Below the pieces are notes generated by a model. It made no database searches and was not told where the DNA came from. It saw only the letters and a list, made by a program, of their open reading frames with translations. The translations under genes were made by a program, and so were the position numbers. From Lancefieldella rimae ATCC 49626 (GTDB lineage Bacteria > Actinomycetota > Coriobacteriia > Coriobacteriales > Atopobiaceae), in NCBI RefSeq assembly GCF_000174015.1, contig NZ_ACFE01000002.1, positions 186,001-250,000 on the forward strand: 64,000 nt of DNA, written 5' to 3'. Positions 51,734 through 61,800 of the stretch are shown in pieces; within the stretch, counting starts at the first letter, position 1, and the number at the start of each line of letters is the position of its first letter.

Positions 51734-52669
51734 ATGGATATGACTGCTTTAATTAAGATCCTCGTGCTGCTGGTTGGCGGCACGCTCATGTACTCTACTC
51801 CGCTGGTATTCGGTGCGTTAGGTGGAGTTCTTTCCGAGCGTTCGGGCGTCGTGAACATTGGTATTGAAGGCATGATGAACGTTGGTGCCTTTGCCGGTGT
51901 TGCTGGCAGCTACCTTACGGGAAGCCCATGGGTGGGCCTCCTCTGCGCGGGTATTGCCGGTGGCTTGGTTGCCCTGTTGCATGCGATTGCTTCCATTACC
52001 TTTAATGCGGACCAGACGGTTTCCGGCGTTGCCATCAACCTGTTGGCTCCCGGTATTGCGCTGTTTGCCTGTGGCCATCTGTTTGAAGGTGCAAAGCAAA
52101 CGCCGGCCGTAAATACGCTTCCCAAGTTGTTTGGTAACGGTGCCTTTAATGACACGCTCTTCTCGGCCTTGAATGTGGACATTACGGTACTTCTCGCGCT
52201 TATTACCTCGGCTGTCGTATGGTTTGTGCTGTACCGTACCAAATGGGGCCTGCGCATTCGTTCCGTTGGCGAGCATCCTCATGCGTCCGAGACGCTTGGC
52301 ATTGGCGTTCGCCGCACACGCTACGTCTGCGTAATCATCTCTGGTATTCTTGCCGGTTTTGGTGGCGCATCCGTAACGCTGGCAATTATTTCCCAGTACA
52401 CACAGACGGCCATTTCCGGCCAGGGCTTTATCGCGCTTGCCGCGGTTATCTTTGGTAAGTGGAAGCCGCAGGGAGCTTACGGCGCATGCCTGCTCTTTGG
52501 CTTTACGCAGGAGCTGGCTATTCTTCTGGGAGGAGGAGCTACGCCCATTCCGTCCGAGATCATCTCGATGCTTCCGTACATCATTACGATCATCACGCTC
52601 ATACTCTTTGTGGGCAGGTCGGTAGCTCCAAAGGCTGACGGCGTTCCGTATGTTAAGGGAAGCCGATAA
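51734..52669 (+). CDS. Nucleoside ABC transporter permease 2
   Basis: This 311-residue BPD_transp_2 permease (NupC/YufQ type) has FGALGGVLSERSGVVNIGIEG near the N-terminus, the family signature, and about eight helices. It starts two bases after permease 1 with AGGAGG inside that gene. It ends one base before the cytidine deaminase start, so the transporter and salvage enzymes are translated from one message. Confidence 0.92.
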   Translation: MDMTALIKILVLLVGGTLMYSTPLVFGALGGVLSERSGVVNIGIEGMMNVGAFAGVAGSYLTGSPWVGLLCAGIAGGLVALLHAIASITFNADQTVSGVAINLLAPGIALFACGHLFEGAKQTPAVNTLPKLFGNGAFNDTLFSALNVDITVLLALITSAVVWFVLYRTKWGLRIRSVGEHPHASETLGIGVRRTRYVCVIISGILAGFGGASVTLAIISQYTQTAISGQGFIALAAVIFGKWKPQGAYGACLLFGFTQELAILLGGGATPIPSEIISMLPYIITIITLILFVGRSVAPKADGVPYVKGSR

Positions 52670-52670
52670 G

Positions 52671-53189
52671 ATGGCTGCTGATTTTACGTTTAACGAGATG
52701 CCGGAGGCTCAGGTTCTCGTAGAGCTTGCAGTGAAAGCTCGCGAGAAGGCCTATGTGCCGTATTCTCATTTTGCAGTGGGAGCCGCTCTGCTCTGTGCCG
52801 ACGGCTCCGTCTACGGTGGTGCAAACCTTGAAAATGCCGCATACACACCGACAAACTGTGCCGAAAGAACCGCGTTTTTCCGAGCCGTTTTTGAGGGCCA
52901 GAGGAATTTCTCTGCGATTGCCGTGGTTGGTGGACCTGAAGGACGTCCGGTGAGTGAGTGGTGCACACCGTGCGGTGTGTGCCGCCAGGTAATTCGTGAG
53001 TGGTGTGCCCCTGATACGTTCCGGGTGATTTTGGGTCGTGTTGGTTCAAAGCCACGCGAGTTTTTGCTTCGTGAGATTTTGCCCATGGGATTTGGTCCTG
53101 AAGATTTAGGAGAAAGCGGTCCTTCGGGTAAGGCGGGTGGCGACTTCGTTGAGCGTGGAGACGCTCCAAGCGGTAAGTGTAACCATTAG
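52671..53189 (+). CDS. cdd: Cytidine deaminase, tetrameric type
   Basis: This 172-residue zinc enzyme deaminates (deoxy)cytidine to (deoxy)uridine. Motifs: VPYSHFAVGAAL, NLENAAYTPTNCAERTAFF (Cys and catalytic Glu) and EWCTPCGVCRQV (two Cys), the three-cysteine homotetramer class. A C-terminal extension of about 35 residues (GESGPSGKAGGDFVERGD) is unusual, as typical lengths are 130-140. It starts one base after the permease stop. Its uridine product goes to the pyrimidine phosphorylase downstream. Confidence 0.93.
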   Translation: MAADFTFNEMPEAQVLVELAVKAREKAYVPYSHFAVGAALLCADGSVYGGANLENAAYTPTNCAERTAFFRAVFEGQRNFSAIAVVGGPEGRPVSEWCTPCGVCRQVIREWCAPDTFRVILGRVGSKPREFLLREILPMGFGPEDLGESGPSGKAGGDFVERGDAPSGKCNH

Positions 53190-53211
53190 CGAATGTAGGT
53201 ACGAGTGAACG

Positions 53212-53243
53212 CACCCACTGGTGGACGCAACCACCGGTGGGTG
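53212..53243 (+). promoter_or_regulatory. Intercistronic hairpin between cdd and pdp
   Basis: Arms CACCCACTGGTGG/CCACCGGTGGGTG (one mismatch) with a six-base loop and no T run. It is probably an mRNA-stability or processing element. Confidence 0.65.
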
Positions 53244-53267
53244 TCGTTAGTAGAAAGGACACATCTT

Positions 53268-54593
53268 ATGCGCATGTATGACGTAATTGAGAAGAAACGT
53301 GACGGTGGCGAGCTTACCGATGAAGAGATTGATTTTTTCATCTCCGGGTACGTATCCGGTGAGATTCCCGACTATCAGGCATCCGCGCTGGCAATGGCCA
53401 TCTTTTATGAGGGTATGACGCCGCGTGAGACCGCCAAGCTTACCATGGCCATGGCCGAGTCGGGCGATATGATGGATCTCTCGGCCATTCCCGGCATCAA
53501 AGTCGACAAGCATTCAACCGGCGGTGTTGGCGATAAGACCACGCTGGTCGTTGCTCCGATCGTGGCATCACTTGGTGTAAAAGTTGCCAAGATGAGCGGT
53601 CGCGGTTTGGGTCATACGGGCGGAACGCTGGACAAACTTGAGTCCATCCCCGGGCTTTCCGTTGAGATTTCCGAACCTGATTTCTTCAAACAGGTCAGTG
53701 AGATCGGTGTTGCGGTAGCCGGACAAACAGGAAATCTGGTACCGGCGGACAAAAAACTGTACGCACTGCGTGACGTAACTGCCACGGTTGACAGTGTCCC
53801 CCTCATTGCATCATCCATCATGTCGAAGAAAATTGCCTCAGGTTCAAATTGCATTCTTTTGGATGTTAAATGCGGTTCCGGTGCCTTTATGAAGACGGTG
53901 GACTCGGCTGTCGAGCTTGCTCAGGCCATGGTTTCCATCGGCGAGCATGTAGGCCGTACAACTGCCGCTTTGATTACCGGTATGGATCGTCCGCTGGGCA
54001 AAAATATTGGCAATGCGTTGGAGGTTGCTGAGGCTGTAGCCACCCTTCGCGGTGAAGGTCCCGAGGATTTGACCGCTGTCTGTGTTGAGCTTGCTGCCAA
54101 TATGTTGAACCTTGCGGGTAAGGGAAGCGTTGAGGAATGCCGAGACTTGGCCCGTGGCCAGATTGCCAACGGTGAGGGTTTGGCCAAGCTTGCAGACATG
54201 GTCGCTGCCCAAGGCGGAGACGCCGCGGTTATCCGGGATACTTCAAAGTTTGATACGGCTCCGTTCCGTCGTGAGGTTTTGGCGGAAGAGTCCGGATACA
54301 TGAGCGCCATGAATGCTGAGCGCGTGGGCATTGCATCCGTAGCACTTGGTGCCGGCCGTGAGAAAAAGGGCGATCCCATTGATATGGCAGCCGGTATTAT
54401 CCTTGAGCGCAAGACCGGGGATTATGTCGAGAAGGGAGAAGTGCTTGCAACGCTTCTGACTTCTGACGAGAAGCGCTTGGATGACGGTGAGCGTATTTTC
54501 CGCGAAGCGCTTTCGTTTGGACCAGAGCAGCCTTCACTTGAGCCTCTCTTCTTTGCTCGGGTTTCTCGCGACGGTGTGGAGAAGCTGGGATAA
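53268..54593 (+). CDS. pdp: Pyrimidine-nucleoside phosphorylase
   Basis: This 441-residue enzyme of the thymidine phosphorylase family has the N-terminal helical domain RMYDVIEKKRDGGELTDEEI, the phosphate loop KHSTGGVGDKTTL, KMSGRGLGHTGGTLDKLE and LDVKCGSGAFM. It cleaves uridine and thymidine to base plus pentose-1-phosphate. ATG 53268 has AAAGGA at good spacing; a longer frame would run back through the hairpin at 53212. It is the last gene of the nucleoside transport and salvage operon. Confidence 0.94.
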   Translation: MRMYDVIEKKRDGGELTDEEIDFFISGYVSGEIPDYQASALAMAIFYEGMTPRETAKLTMAMAESGDMMDLSAIPGIKVDKHSTGGVGDKTTLVVAPIVASLGVKVAKMSGRGLGHTGGTLDKLESIPGLSVEISEPDFFKQVSEIGVAVAGQTGNLVPADKKLYALRDVTATVDSVPLIASSIMSKKIASGSNCILLDVKCGSGAFMKTVDSAVELAQAMVSIGEHVGRTTAALITGMDRPLGKNIGNALEVAEAVATLRGEGPEDLTAVCVELAANMLNLAGKGSVEECRDLARGQIANGEGLAKLADMVAAQGGDAAVIRDTSKFDTAPFRREVLAEESGYMSAMNAERVGIASVALGAGREKKGDPIDMAAGIILERKTGDYVEKGEVLATLLTSDEKRLDDGERIFREALSFGPEQPSLEPLFFARVSRDGVEKLG

Positions 54594-54640
54594 ATTTTTT
54601 ATATATGCATGATTCCATGCTGTGAAATTGCATCGATATG

Positions 54641-54675
54641 AGCGGCATCTCTTACCGGAGGGGTGCCGTTTTTGA
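54641..54675 (+). terminator. Terminator after pdp
   Basis: Interrupted stem CGGCA-CTC/GAG-TGCCG followed by TTTTT, about 50 bases past the pdp stop. Confidence 0.7.
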
Positions 54676-54789
54676 TGAAAACCCGTTACATTAAGCGGTC
54701 AAAAACGGTCAAATTACTTTGGTACGCTCAAAGTGGTTATCGGAGTCAGCCTGTGCCGGCAGCATCTCCTGAGGAAGGAGGTGAAGTCC

Positions 54790-54882
54790 ATGGAAATACT
54801 CTTCTTGCTTTTGGAGCTGGCAGCAAAGCTGGCAACTATAGATGATACGACGCAGCTTGGAAAGCAAGCCTTTTCTTCATGA
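54790..54882 (+). CDS. Possible 30-residue hydrophobic peptide
   Basis: This short frame is preceded by an excellent ribosome site (GGAAGGAGGTG). It encodes MEILFLLLELAAKLATIDD followed by a polar end, TTQLGKQAFSS. The hydrophobic first half is like small type I or holin-like toxic peptides, but there is no clear antisense RNA or family match. It lies alone in the 509-base gap between pdp and phosphoketolase. It may be a real small protein or a chance frame. Confidence 0.35.
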   Translation: MEILFLLLELAAKLATIDDTTQLGKQAFSS

Positions 54883-54988
54883 GATTTCGATACATTATAA
54901 AAACTGACAGATAGATGCTATATAAAGTATGCGGCAAATGAGACATACCTTCCGGCGTGAGCAAAACTTTGGAATCAAGCAAGAATTC

Positions 54989-55026
54989 TTGAGAAAACCA
55001 AAATTCTCAAAATGATAAAACGTTTT
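54989..55026 (+). promoter_or_regulatory. Inverted repeats in the phosphoketolase promoter
   Basis: TTGAGAA/TTCTCAA (54989-55010) is followed by the palindrome AAAACGTTTT (55017-55026). TTGAGA and TGATAA could be -35/-10 boxes. The CG-centred palindrome resembles a LacI/CcpA-class operator but is not a perfect cre site. Confidence 0.4.
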
Positions 55027-55102
55027 ACCACTTACACTGGGAGAAGAACATAAAAGAGGAGCGTTTGTGTTGCGTCATGCAGCACTACGTAAAGGAGGAA
55101 TA

Positions 55103-57577
55103 ATGGCTCAGCCTGTTATCGGTACACCTTGGCAAAGGCTCAATCAGCCTGTCTCTGAGGATGAACTTTCCGGTGTCGACAAGTACTGGCGCACGGCAAA
55201 CTATCTTTCCATTGGCCAGATTTATCTACGCAGCAACCCTCTCATGAAGGAAGGATTTAACCGGGAAGACGTCAAGCACCGACTGGTAGGACACTGGGGA
55301 ACGACACCTGGCTTGAATTTCCTGTTTGGCCACGTTAATCGCTTTATCCACGATCACAATCAGAACACCATTTTTCTTATGGGACCCGGTCATGGCGGAC
55401 CGGCCGGCACGGCTCAGTCGCTGCTTGATGGCACGTATCGCGAAACCTATCCGTTCATCACCAACGATGAGGCGGGTCTCCAGAAGTTCTTCCGCCGTTT
55501 CTCTTATCCCGGCGGCATTCCTTCTCACTACGCCCCCGAAACTCCCGGATCCATCCATGAGGGCGGCGAGCTTGGCTATACGCTGTCTCATGCCTATGGT
55601 GCGGTTCTCGACAATCCGTCGCTTTTGGCCGTTGCTGTAGTGGGCGACGGTGAGTCTGAGACAGGACCTCTTGCCACCAGTTGGCAGACGAACAAGTTTA
55701 TGGATCCGCTTACCGATGGTATTGTGTTGCCGATTCTTCACCTGAACGGTTATAAGATTGCCAATCCAACCATTCTTTCACGCATTTCCGACGGAGAGCG
55801 TGACGAGTTCTTCCGCGGTATGGGATATCATCCCTATACCTTTGTTGCCGGGTTCGATAACGAGGATCATGCGTCCATCCATCGCCGTTTTGCCGCACTT
55901 TTCGAGGCGGTCTTTGACGAGATTTGCTCCATCAAAAGTCGCGCCGCTGCAGGCGATGCGTCCCGCCCGTACTATCCGATGATCATTTTCCGTACGCCCA
56001 AGGGTTGGACGTGTCCGCCTTATATCGATGGCAAGAAGACCGAGGGCTCATGGCGTGCGCACCAGGTGCCTCTGGCGTCTGCCCGTGATACCGAGGCTCA
56101 CTTCCAGATTCTGCGCGATTGGCTTGAGTCATACAGGCCTGAACAGCTCTTTGACGAGGACGGCGCCATTCGTCCTGAGGTTACGTCCTTCATGCCTGCC
56201 GGTGAGCTTCGCCTGGGCGCCAATCCCAACGCCAATGGCGGCCTTCTTCGCCAGTCGCTTGACCTGCCCGATGCTCGCGAGTATGAGATCCCCGTGGGCG
56301 AGAAGGGCCACGGCTTTGGAGCTACCGAGGCAACCCGCGTACTTGGTGAGTACACGGCCGATCTTATCAACAAGAACCGCTCTGACTTCCGCATTTTTGG
56401 TCCGGACGAGACGGCATCAAACCGCCTGCAGCCCTCTTTCCAAGTGACGGACAAGCAGTGGTTTGGCGGCTTTAACGATGACTTTGAAAATGACGAGCAC
56501 ATTTCGCCTGTAGGCAACGTCATCGAACAGCTTTCCGAGCATCAATGCGAAGGTCTGCTCGAAGGCTACGTGCTGACCGGTCGTTATGGTATCTGGTCCA
56601 GCTACGAGTCATTCGTACACATTGTGGACTCCATGATTAACCAGCACGCAAAGTGGCTTGAGGCAACGGTCCGCCATATCCCTTGGCGCAAACCCATCTC
56701 AGCCGTCAACGTATTGCTTTCCAGCCACGTGTGGCGACAGGATCACAACGGTTTCTCTCACCAGGATCCGGGCTTTGTCGATGTTTTGCTCAACAAGTGC
56801 TACAACAATGACCACGTGGTAAACATCTATTACCCAGCCGACGCCAATCTTCTGTTGGCCGTGGGCGAGAAGGCTTACACCTCCACTAACTGCATCAACG
56901 CTATTTTCGCAGGCAAGCAGCCCGCGCCAACATGGGTTACCCTTGATGAGGCGCGAGAAGAACTCAAGCGCGGAGCCGTTGAGTGGAAATGGGCTTCTAA
57001 TGTATCTGAAGGGGAAGACTACGATATCGTCCTTGCATCCTGCGGCGACGTGCCTACCATGGAGCTCCTTGCAGCCCTTGATATGCTGAGCAAACTGGGC
57101 ATTAAGGCTCGCTTTGTCAATGTGCTTGAACTTCTCAAGATCCAGAATGCGGAGGAGAACGACCAAGCGCTTTCCGATGAGGAGTTCACCAAGCTCTTCT
57201 CGGCAGATAAGCCTGTACTCTTTGCATTCCATGCGTATGCAGGCACCATCCATCGTTTGATTTGGAACCGTCCGAACCACGACAACTTCAAGGTTCACGG
57301 ATATGAAGAGCAGGGTTCTACGACTACGCCGTATGACATGCTCCGCCTGAACCATATGGATCGCTGGGCGCTGGCAGCCGATGCGCTGCGCATGATTGAT
57401 GCGGACAAGTGGTCCGAGCAGATTGTTGAGTGGGAACAGTTCCGTACCGACGCATTTAACTTTGCCGTCGAGAAGGGCTACGATCACCCGGCGTTTACCG
57501 ATTGGGTGTGGCCGGATGCGTCGGATGCCGGCGAATCGCTTTCGGCAACCAAGGCAACGGGCGGCGACAACGAGTAG
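55103..57577 (+). CDS. xfp: Phosphoketolase (xylulose-5-P/fructose-6-P)
   Basis: This 824-residue thiamine-diphosphate enzyme is the same length as bifidobacterial Xfp. Motifs: [38 protein letters not shown], the cofactor loop [14 protein letters not shown], and DGYKIAN-like [10 protein letters not shown]. It converts xylulose-5-phosphate (and likely fructose-6-phosphate) to acetyl phosphate plus glyceraldehyde-3-phosphate or erythrose-4-phosphate. AAAGGAGG precedes ATG 55103. It follows the pentose-yielding nucleoside cluster, so salvaged ribose can generate ATP via acetyl phosphate. Codon bias suggests high expression. Confidence 0.95.
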   Translation: MAQPVIGTPWQRLNQPVSEDELSGVDKYWRTANYLSIGQIYLRSNPLMKEGFNREDVKHRLVGHWGTTPGLNFLFGHVNRFIHDHNQNTIFLMGPGHGGPAGTAQSLLDGTYRETYPFITNDEAGLQKFFRRFSYPGGIPSHYAPETPGSIHEGGELGYTLSHAYGAVLDNPSLLAVAVVGDGESETGPLATSWQTNKFMDPLTDGIVLPILHLNGYKIANPTILSRISDGERDEFFRGMGYHPYTFVAGFDNEDHASIHRRFAALFEAVFDEICSIKSRAAAGDASRPYYPMIIFRTPKGWTCPPYIDGKKTEGSWRAHQVPLASARDTEAHFQILRDWLESYRPEQLFDEDGAIRPEVTSFMPAGELRLGANPNANGGLLRQSLDLPDAREYEIPVGEKGHGFGATEATRVLGEYTADLINKNRSDFRIFGPDETASNRLQPSFQVTDKQWFGGFNDDFENDEHISPVGNVIEQLSEHQCEGLLEGYVLTGRYGIWSSYESFVHIVDSMINQHAKWLEATVRHIPWRKPISAVNVLLSSHVWRQDHNGFSHQDPGFVDVLLNKCYNNDHVVNIYYPADANLLLAVGEKAYTSTNCINAIFAGKQPAPTWVTLDEAREELKRGAVEWKWASNVSEGEDYDIVLASCGDVPTMELLAALDMLSKLGIKARFVNVLELLKIQNAEENDQALSDEEFTKLFSADKPVLFAFHAYAGTIHRLIWNRPNHDNFKVHGYEEQGSTTTPYDMLRLNHMDRWALAADALRMIDADKWSEQIVEWEQFRTDAFNFAVEKGYDHPAFTDWVWPDASDAGESLSATKATGGDNE

Positions 57578-57613
57578 TGACGGATAGATAAGTAAACCAA
57601 AGAATTGCTATAG

Positions 57614-57652
57614 AAAAATAGCATGCTCCTAAGATGGAACATGCTATTTTTT
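57614..57652 (+). terminator. Rho-independent terminator after phosphoketolase
   Basis: Arms AAAAATAGCATG/CATGCTATTTTTT with a 14-base loop and T run. Confidence 0.9.
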
Positions 57653-57705
57653 GATTTTTGTGTGAGATGCTGAGGCTCTTTGATTACTTTAGTGCTGGTA
57701 AGACA

Positions 57706-57908
57706 GTGCTGCCGAAAAAACGCCAAGTTGGATCGTCATAATGGCGCTGCCAAAAATGCGCCAAGTTGGAAATGCCGGAACAGCGCTGCCAAACTTGCAG
57801 CAAATTGGGCACGATTAACCATACTTGCAGCAAGTATGGTTAATATATACCAAACTTGCAGTAAGTATGGCAATCCAAGCCATACTTGGCGCATTTCTGG
57901 CAGCGCTA
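57706..57908. repeat. Nested repeat element of about 200 bp
   Basis: Three direct copies of a unit like GCGCTGCCAAAAATGCGCC followed by AAGTTGG start near 57706, 57743 and 57782 (period about 38). An inverted copy lies at 57875-57906 (CCATACTTGGCGCATTT then TGGCAGCGC). Between them are palindromes such as CCATACTTGC...AAGTATGG. The gap to 58150 holds no gene. Likely a mobile miniature or strongly structured intergenic repeat. Confidence 0.75.
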
Positions 57909-58150
57909 GGCAGTATGATTATGCCCGCAAGACCTTCTCGCTTTATTGTCGGATCGTTGAAATTGCGTATCAACGGCTGTCTGCAAATCCGCAGGCAGTT
58001 GTTCTGCTTCAAGGCTTTATCCTGTTAAGCGCGAGCAACACGCGAAACATAAAAACTACCTGTTATGCAAGTAGTGTCGGTTTCCGTATGCAATATTTCT
58101 CAGAGTGTGCAATAATGCTCACCGTGTGAAATAACGAGTGAAAGGCACGT

Positions 58151-58879
58151 ATGACGCAGTCCAGTATGACGCAGCCCATGGAATTGGAAGTCGTTCGTCC
58201 GGCGACGCTCCTGCAGCTTGATCGCCGCTCTCTGCGAACACGACTTGCACTCAGACGCGCGCTTGCGGAAGAGATTGACGCAGTCGGCGATCTTTCTCAA
58301 GTAACCGTTACGGCAGTTACCGACCGTGCGGGAGTGACGCGCCGTACGTTCTACTCCCATTTTAAAGATATCCCCAATCTGGTTGACCGGGTTGAACAAG
58401 ATGCGCTTCAAGAGCTTATGCCCTATCTATCAGCGCTTTCCGAGGTCAATCTTGAGCAACTGAAAGATGCACTTGACTCATATAAGCCCTGTCCCGGCTC
58501 TGCCGAGCTTCTCGGCGCCATCCGTAAACGCGGCTTCTACCTGCGGCCGCTTCTTGGCAAAGGTGGTGACCCTGCATTTGCCGAGCGTCTTAAGCGGACG
58601 GCTCATGAAGCCATCGCAAAGCGCGCCCTTCACGATTTGAACCCGCGCGCCGTTGGGCCGTTCTTTGACTACTACCTGACTTTTGCCATTTCCGCCGAAG
58701 TCGGCGTTTTGGTGCGCTGGCTTGTCAGCGGCATGCATGAAAGCGATGAACAGATGGCTGGCCTTATGACCGCACTCATGTTTGTGGCACCGGGCGATCT
58801 TTACGGTAAACCAATCAAGTTGGATATCCCCCGTTTTGCTTTAGCAACGTTGGTTCTTGGAGAGAGTAATAATGAATAA
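58151..58879 (+). CDS. TetR-family transcriptional regulator
   Basis: This 242-residue protein has a helix-turn-helix (VTVTAVTDRAGVTRRTFYSHF, residues about 50-70) in the TetR N-terminal domain and a C-terminal ligand domain of about 140 residues ending near the membrane-like VLVRWLVSGMHESD. AAAGG lies before ATG 58151. Its end overlaps the start of the large activase gene by eight bases, so the two are coupled, and it probably controls that gene. The ligand is unknown. Confidence 0.88.
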   Translation: MTQSSMTQPMELEVVRPATLLQLDRRSLRTRLALRRALAEEIDAVGDLSQVTVTAVTDRAGVTRRTFYSHFKDIPNLVDRVEQDALQELMPYLSALSEVNLEQLKDALDSYKPCPGSAELLGAIRKRGFYLRPLLGKGGDPAFAERLKRTAHEAIAKRALHDLNPRAVGPFFDYYLTFAISAEVGVLVRWLVSGMHESDEQMAGLMTALMFVAPGDLYGKPIKLDIPRFALATLVLGESNNE

Positions 58880-61800
58880 CGAGAAGATCGAGCTCATACA
58901 CAATGGAGCGGAGCTTGCTCCTGCGCAACCTGTTGACCTGACTGATGCCCACCTTATGCTTGGCATTGACGTTGGTTCCACTACCGTCAAACTTTCCATC
59001 ATTGATGAAAACGGCACGTTGCTCTATGCCAACTACGAGCGCCATCACACTGACGTCCGGGCTACGGCTCGAGAGCTTTTTGAAAAGGCTCAACGTGTTA
59101 TCGGGGATGCCCCTCTATATGCGGCCATTACCGGATCGGGCGGTATGTTGCTTGCCCAATGGCTTGACCTGGAGTTTGTTCAGGAAGTTATCGCGTCAAA
59201 GCGTGCGGTTGAGGCTCTTATCCCCAAGACCGACGTGGCCATTGAGCTTGGCGGCGAGGACGCAAAGATCATCTACTTTGACAACGGCATCGAGCAGCGC
59301 ATGAATGGTACATGCGCCGGTGGTACCGGTGCATTTATCGACCAGATGGCATCTTTGCTCAAAACCGATGCTACCGGTCTGAACGACCTTGCCAAGGATG
59401 CAAAGCAGATTTATCCAATAGCGTCTCGTTGCGGCGTGTTTGCAAAATCCGATGTGCAGCCCCTGTTGAACGAGGGTGCGGCACCCGCCGACGTTGCGGC
59501 TTCCATCTTTCAGGCCGTCGCAAACCAGACGGTCTCCGGTCTTGCCTGCGGCCATCCCATCCGCGGATACGTTGCCTTCCTTGGCGGTCCTCTGCAATAT
59601 CTCTCTGAGCTGCGTCGCCGTTTCTATATTACGCTCAACTTGGACGACGAACATATCATCGTGCCCGAGAACGCCCACCTCTTTGTTGCCACGGGAGCAG
59701 CCCTTGCCGGAGAGACCGAGCGCTCAACCACGCTTGCCGAGCTTATCGAAGCCCTCGATAACCTTAAGGGAGCCCAGGGATCGGAGGTTGCCCGTCTTGA
59801 TCCCCTGTTTGCAACGGAGGCCGATTACCGGACCTTTAAGGAGCGGCACAACAAAGAGGTCGTTCCCAAAGGAGATCTCTCCGGCTACCATGGCCGCGTG
59901 TTTATCGGCATAGATGCCGGATCCACCACCATGAAAGCCGCAGTTGTGGGCGAGAAGGGCGAGCTGCTCTATACCTGGTACGACAATAACAACGGCGACA
60001 TCCTCGGCACTGCCCGCAAGATCATGGACTCCATCTACGACGCCATGCCTAAGGATTGCATCATCGGCCACGTGACTACGACGGGATACGGTGAAGGTAT
60101 CCTGATTGAAGCACTCCGTGCGGATTCCGGCGAGATTGAGACGGTGGCTCATCTGCGTGGTGCCAAAGCGTTCGTGCCCGACGTTGACTTCATTCTTGAC
60201 ATCGGCGGCCAGGACATGAAGTGTTTGCAGGTAAAAGACGGTGTCATTGAGCATATCATGCTAAATGAAGCCTGCTCGGCGGGATGCGGTTCGTTCATCG
60301 CGTCCTTTGCGGATTCCATGAAGATGGACGTTCGAGAATTTGCGCAGGTGGCAACCAAGGCGCACATGCCGGTCGACCTTGGATCGCGCTGTACCGTCTT
60401 CATGAATTCCCGTGTCAAGCAGGCGCAAAAAGAAGGGGCGACCATCGGCGACGTGGCTGCCGGCCTTTCCTACTCCGTCATCAAAAACGCCCTGTTCAAA
60501 GTTATTAAACTCCGCGATTTCAACGAAATCGGCGATCACTGCATCGTACAGGGCGGCACCTTTATGTCAGACGCAACGCTGCGTGCGTTTGAGCTGCTTA
60601 CCGGCCGCGACGTCATTCGTCCGGACATTGCCGGCACGATGGGTGCGTACGGCGCAGCGCTTCTCGCCCGCGACCGTGCGGGAGCCACGGGAGTCTCAAC
60701 GCTTTTGGATAAAGAGGCAATCGACAACCTTGAGGTTAAGCTCACCAATACGCACTGTCGCATCTGCCCCAATAGCTGCCTTTTGACGATCAATGATTTT
60801 GGCGGCGGACATCGCTTTATTACTGGCAACCGCTGCGAGAAGGGCGCGGGCAGGAAACGCGGCAAGAAAAACGAAGCTCCCAACCTCTTTGCATTCAAGA
60901 ACAAGCTGCTCTTTGACCGTGGATCGCTGCCAAAGGAGACGGCTCCGCGCGGCACCGTTGGCATTCCGCGTGCGCTCAACATGTACGAGAATTATCCGTT
61001 CTGGCATACGTTCTTCACTCAGCTGGGCTTCTCGGTCATTTTGTCGGACCAGACCACCGCAAAGACGTACGACAAGGGCATTGAGTCCATGCCATCGGAG
61101 TCGGCGTGCTATCCGGCCAAGCTTTCCCACGGGCACATCATGAACCTGCTGGAAAAAGACCCCGACTTCATCTGGATGCCCTGTATTCGCTGGGAGCGCA
61201 AGGAAGACGAGTCCGCGACCAACCATTACAACTGTCCGATTGTCATGAGTTATCCGCAGGCACTCGGCCTCAATGTGGATGAGCTGTCCGCACCGAACGT
61301 CGAATACCTGGCACCTTTTATTCCCTACGACAAGAAGTCCGAGCTTAAGCGCCGCTTGTACGAGCTTATTTCCGAACAGCGCGAGAAGGACGCGGCGGCC
61401 GGCAAGGGACGTTTCCGCGGAAATCACATTACGCGCGCCGAAATTGATGCGGCGGTTGACGCAGCATGGCAGGCCGACATCGAATTCAAGGACGCTATGC
61501 ACCGCGCCGGCGACGAGGCTCTTGCGTGGATTGAAGCGCATGACGCACATGGCATCGTGCTTGCAGGCCGTCCGTACCACAACGATCCCGAGATAAACCA
61601 TGCCATTCCCGAACTCGTGCACTCGTTTGGGTTTGCCGTGCTTACCGAGGACTCGGTGGCGCACAAAATGTTGCCGGAGCGCCCGATTCGTGTGGTTGAC
61701 CAGTGGATGTTCCACTCACGTCTGTACCGTGCGGCTCGCTTTGTGGCATCCCGCAACGATCTTGACCTCATCCAGCTCTTCTCCTTCGGTTGCGGTCTTG

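Noticed and set aside
57719-57908. CRISPR array
   Set aside because: The repeats are imperfect, few and include inverted copies; spacers are short and irregular and no cas genes are present.
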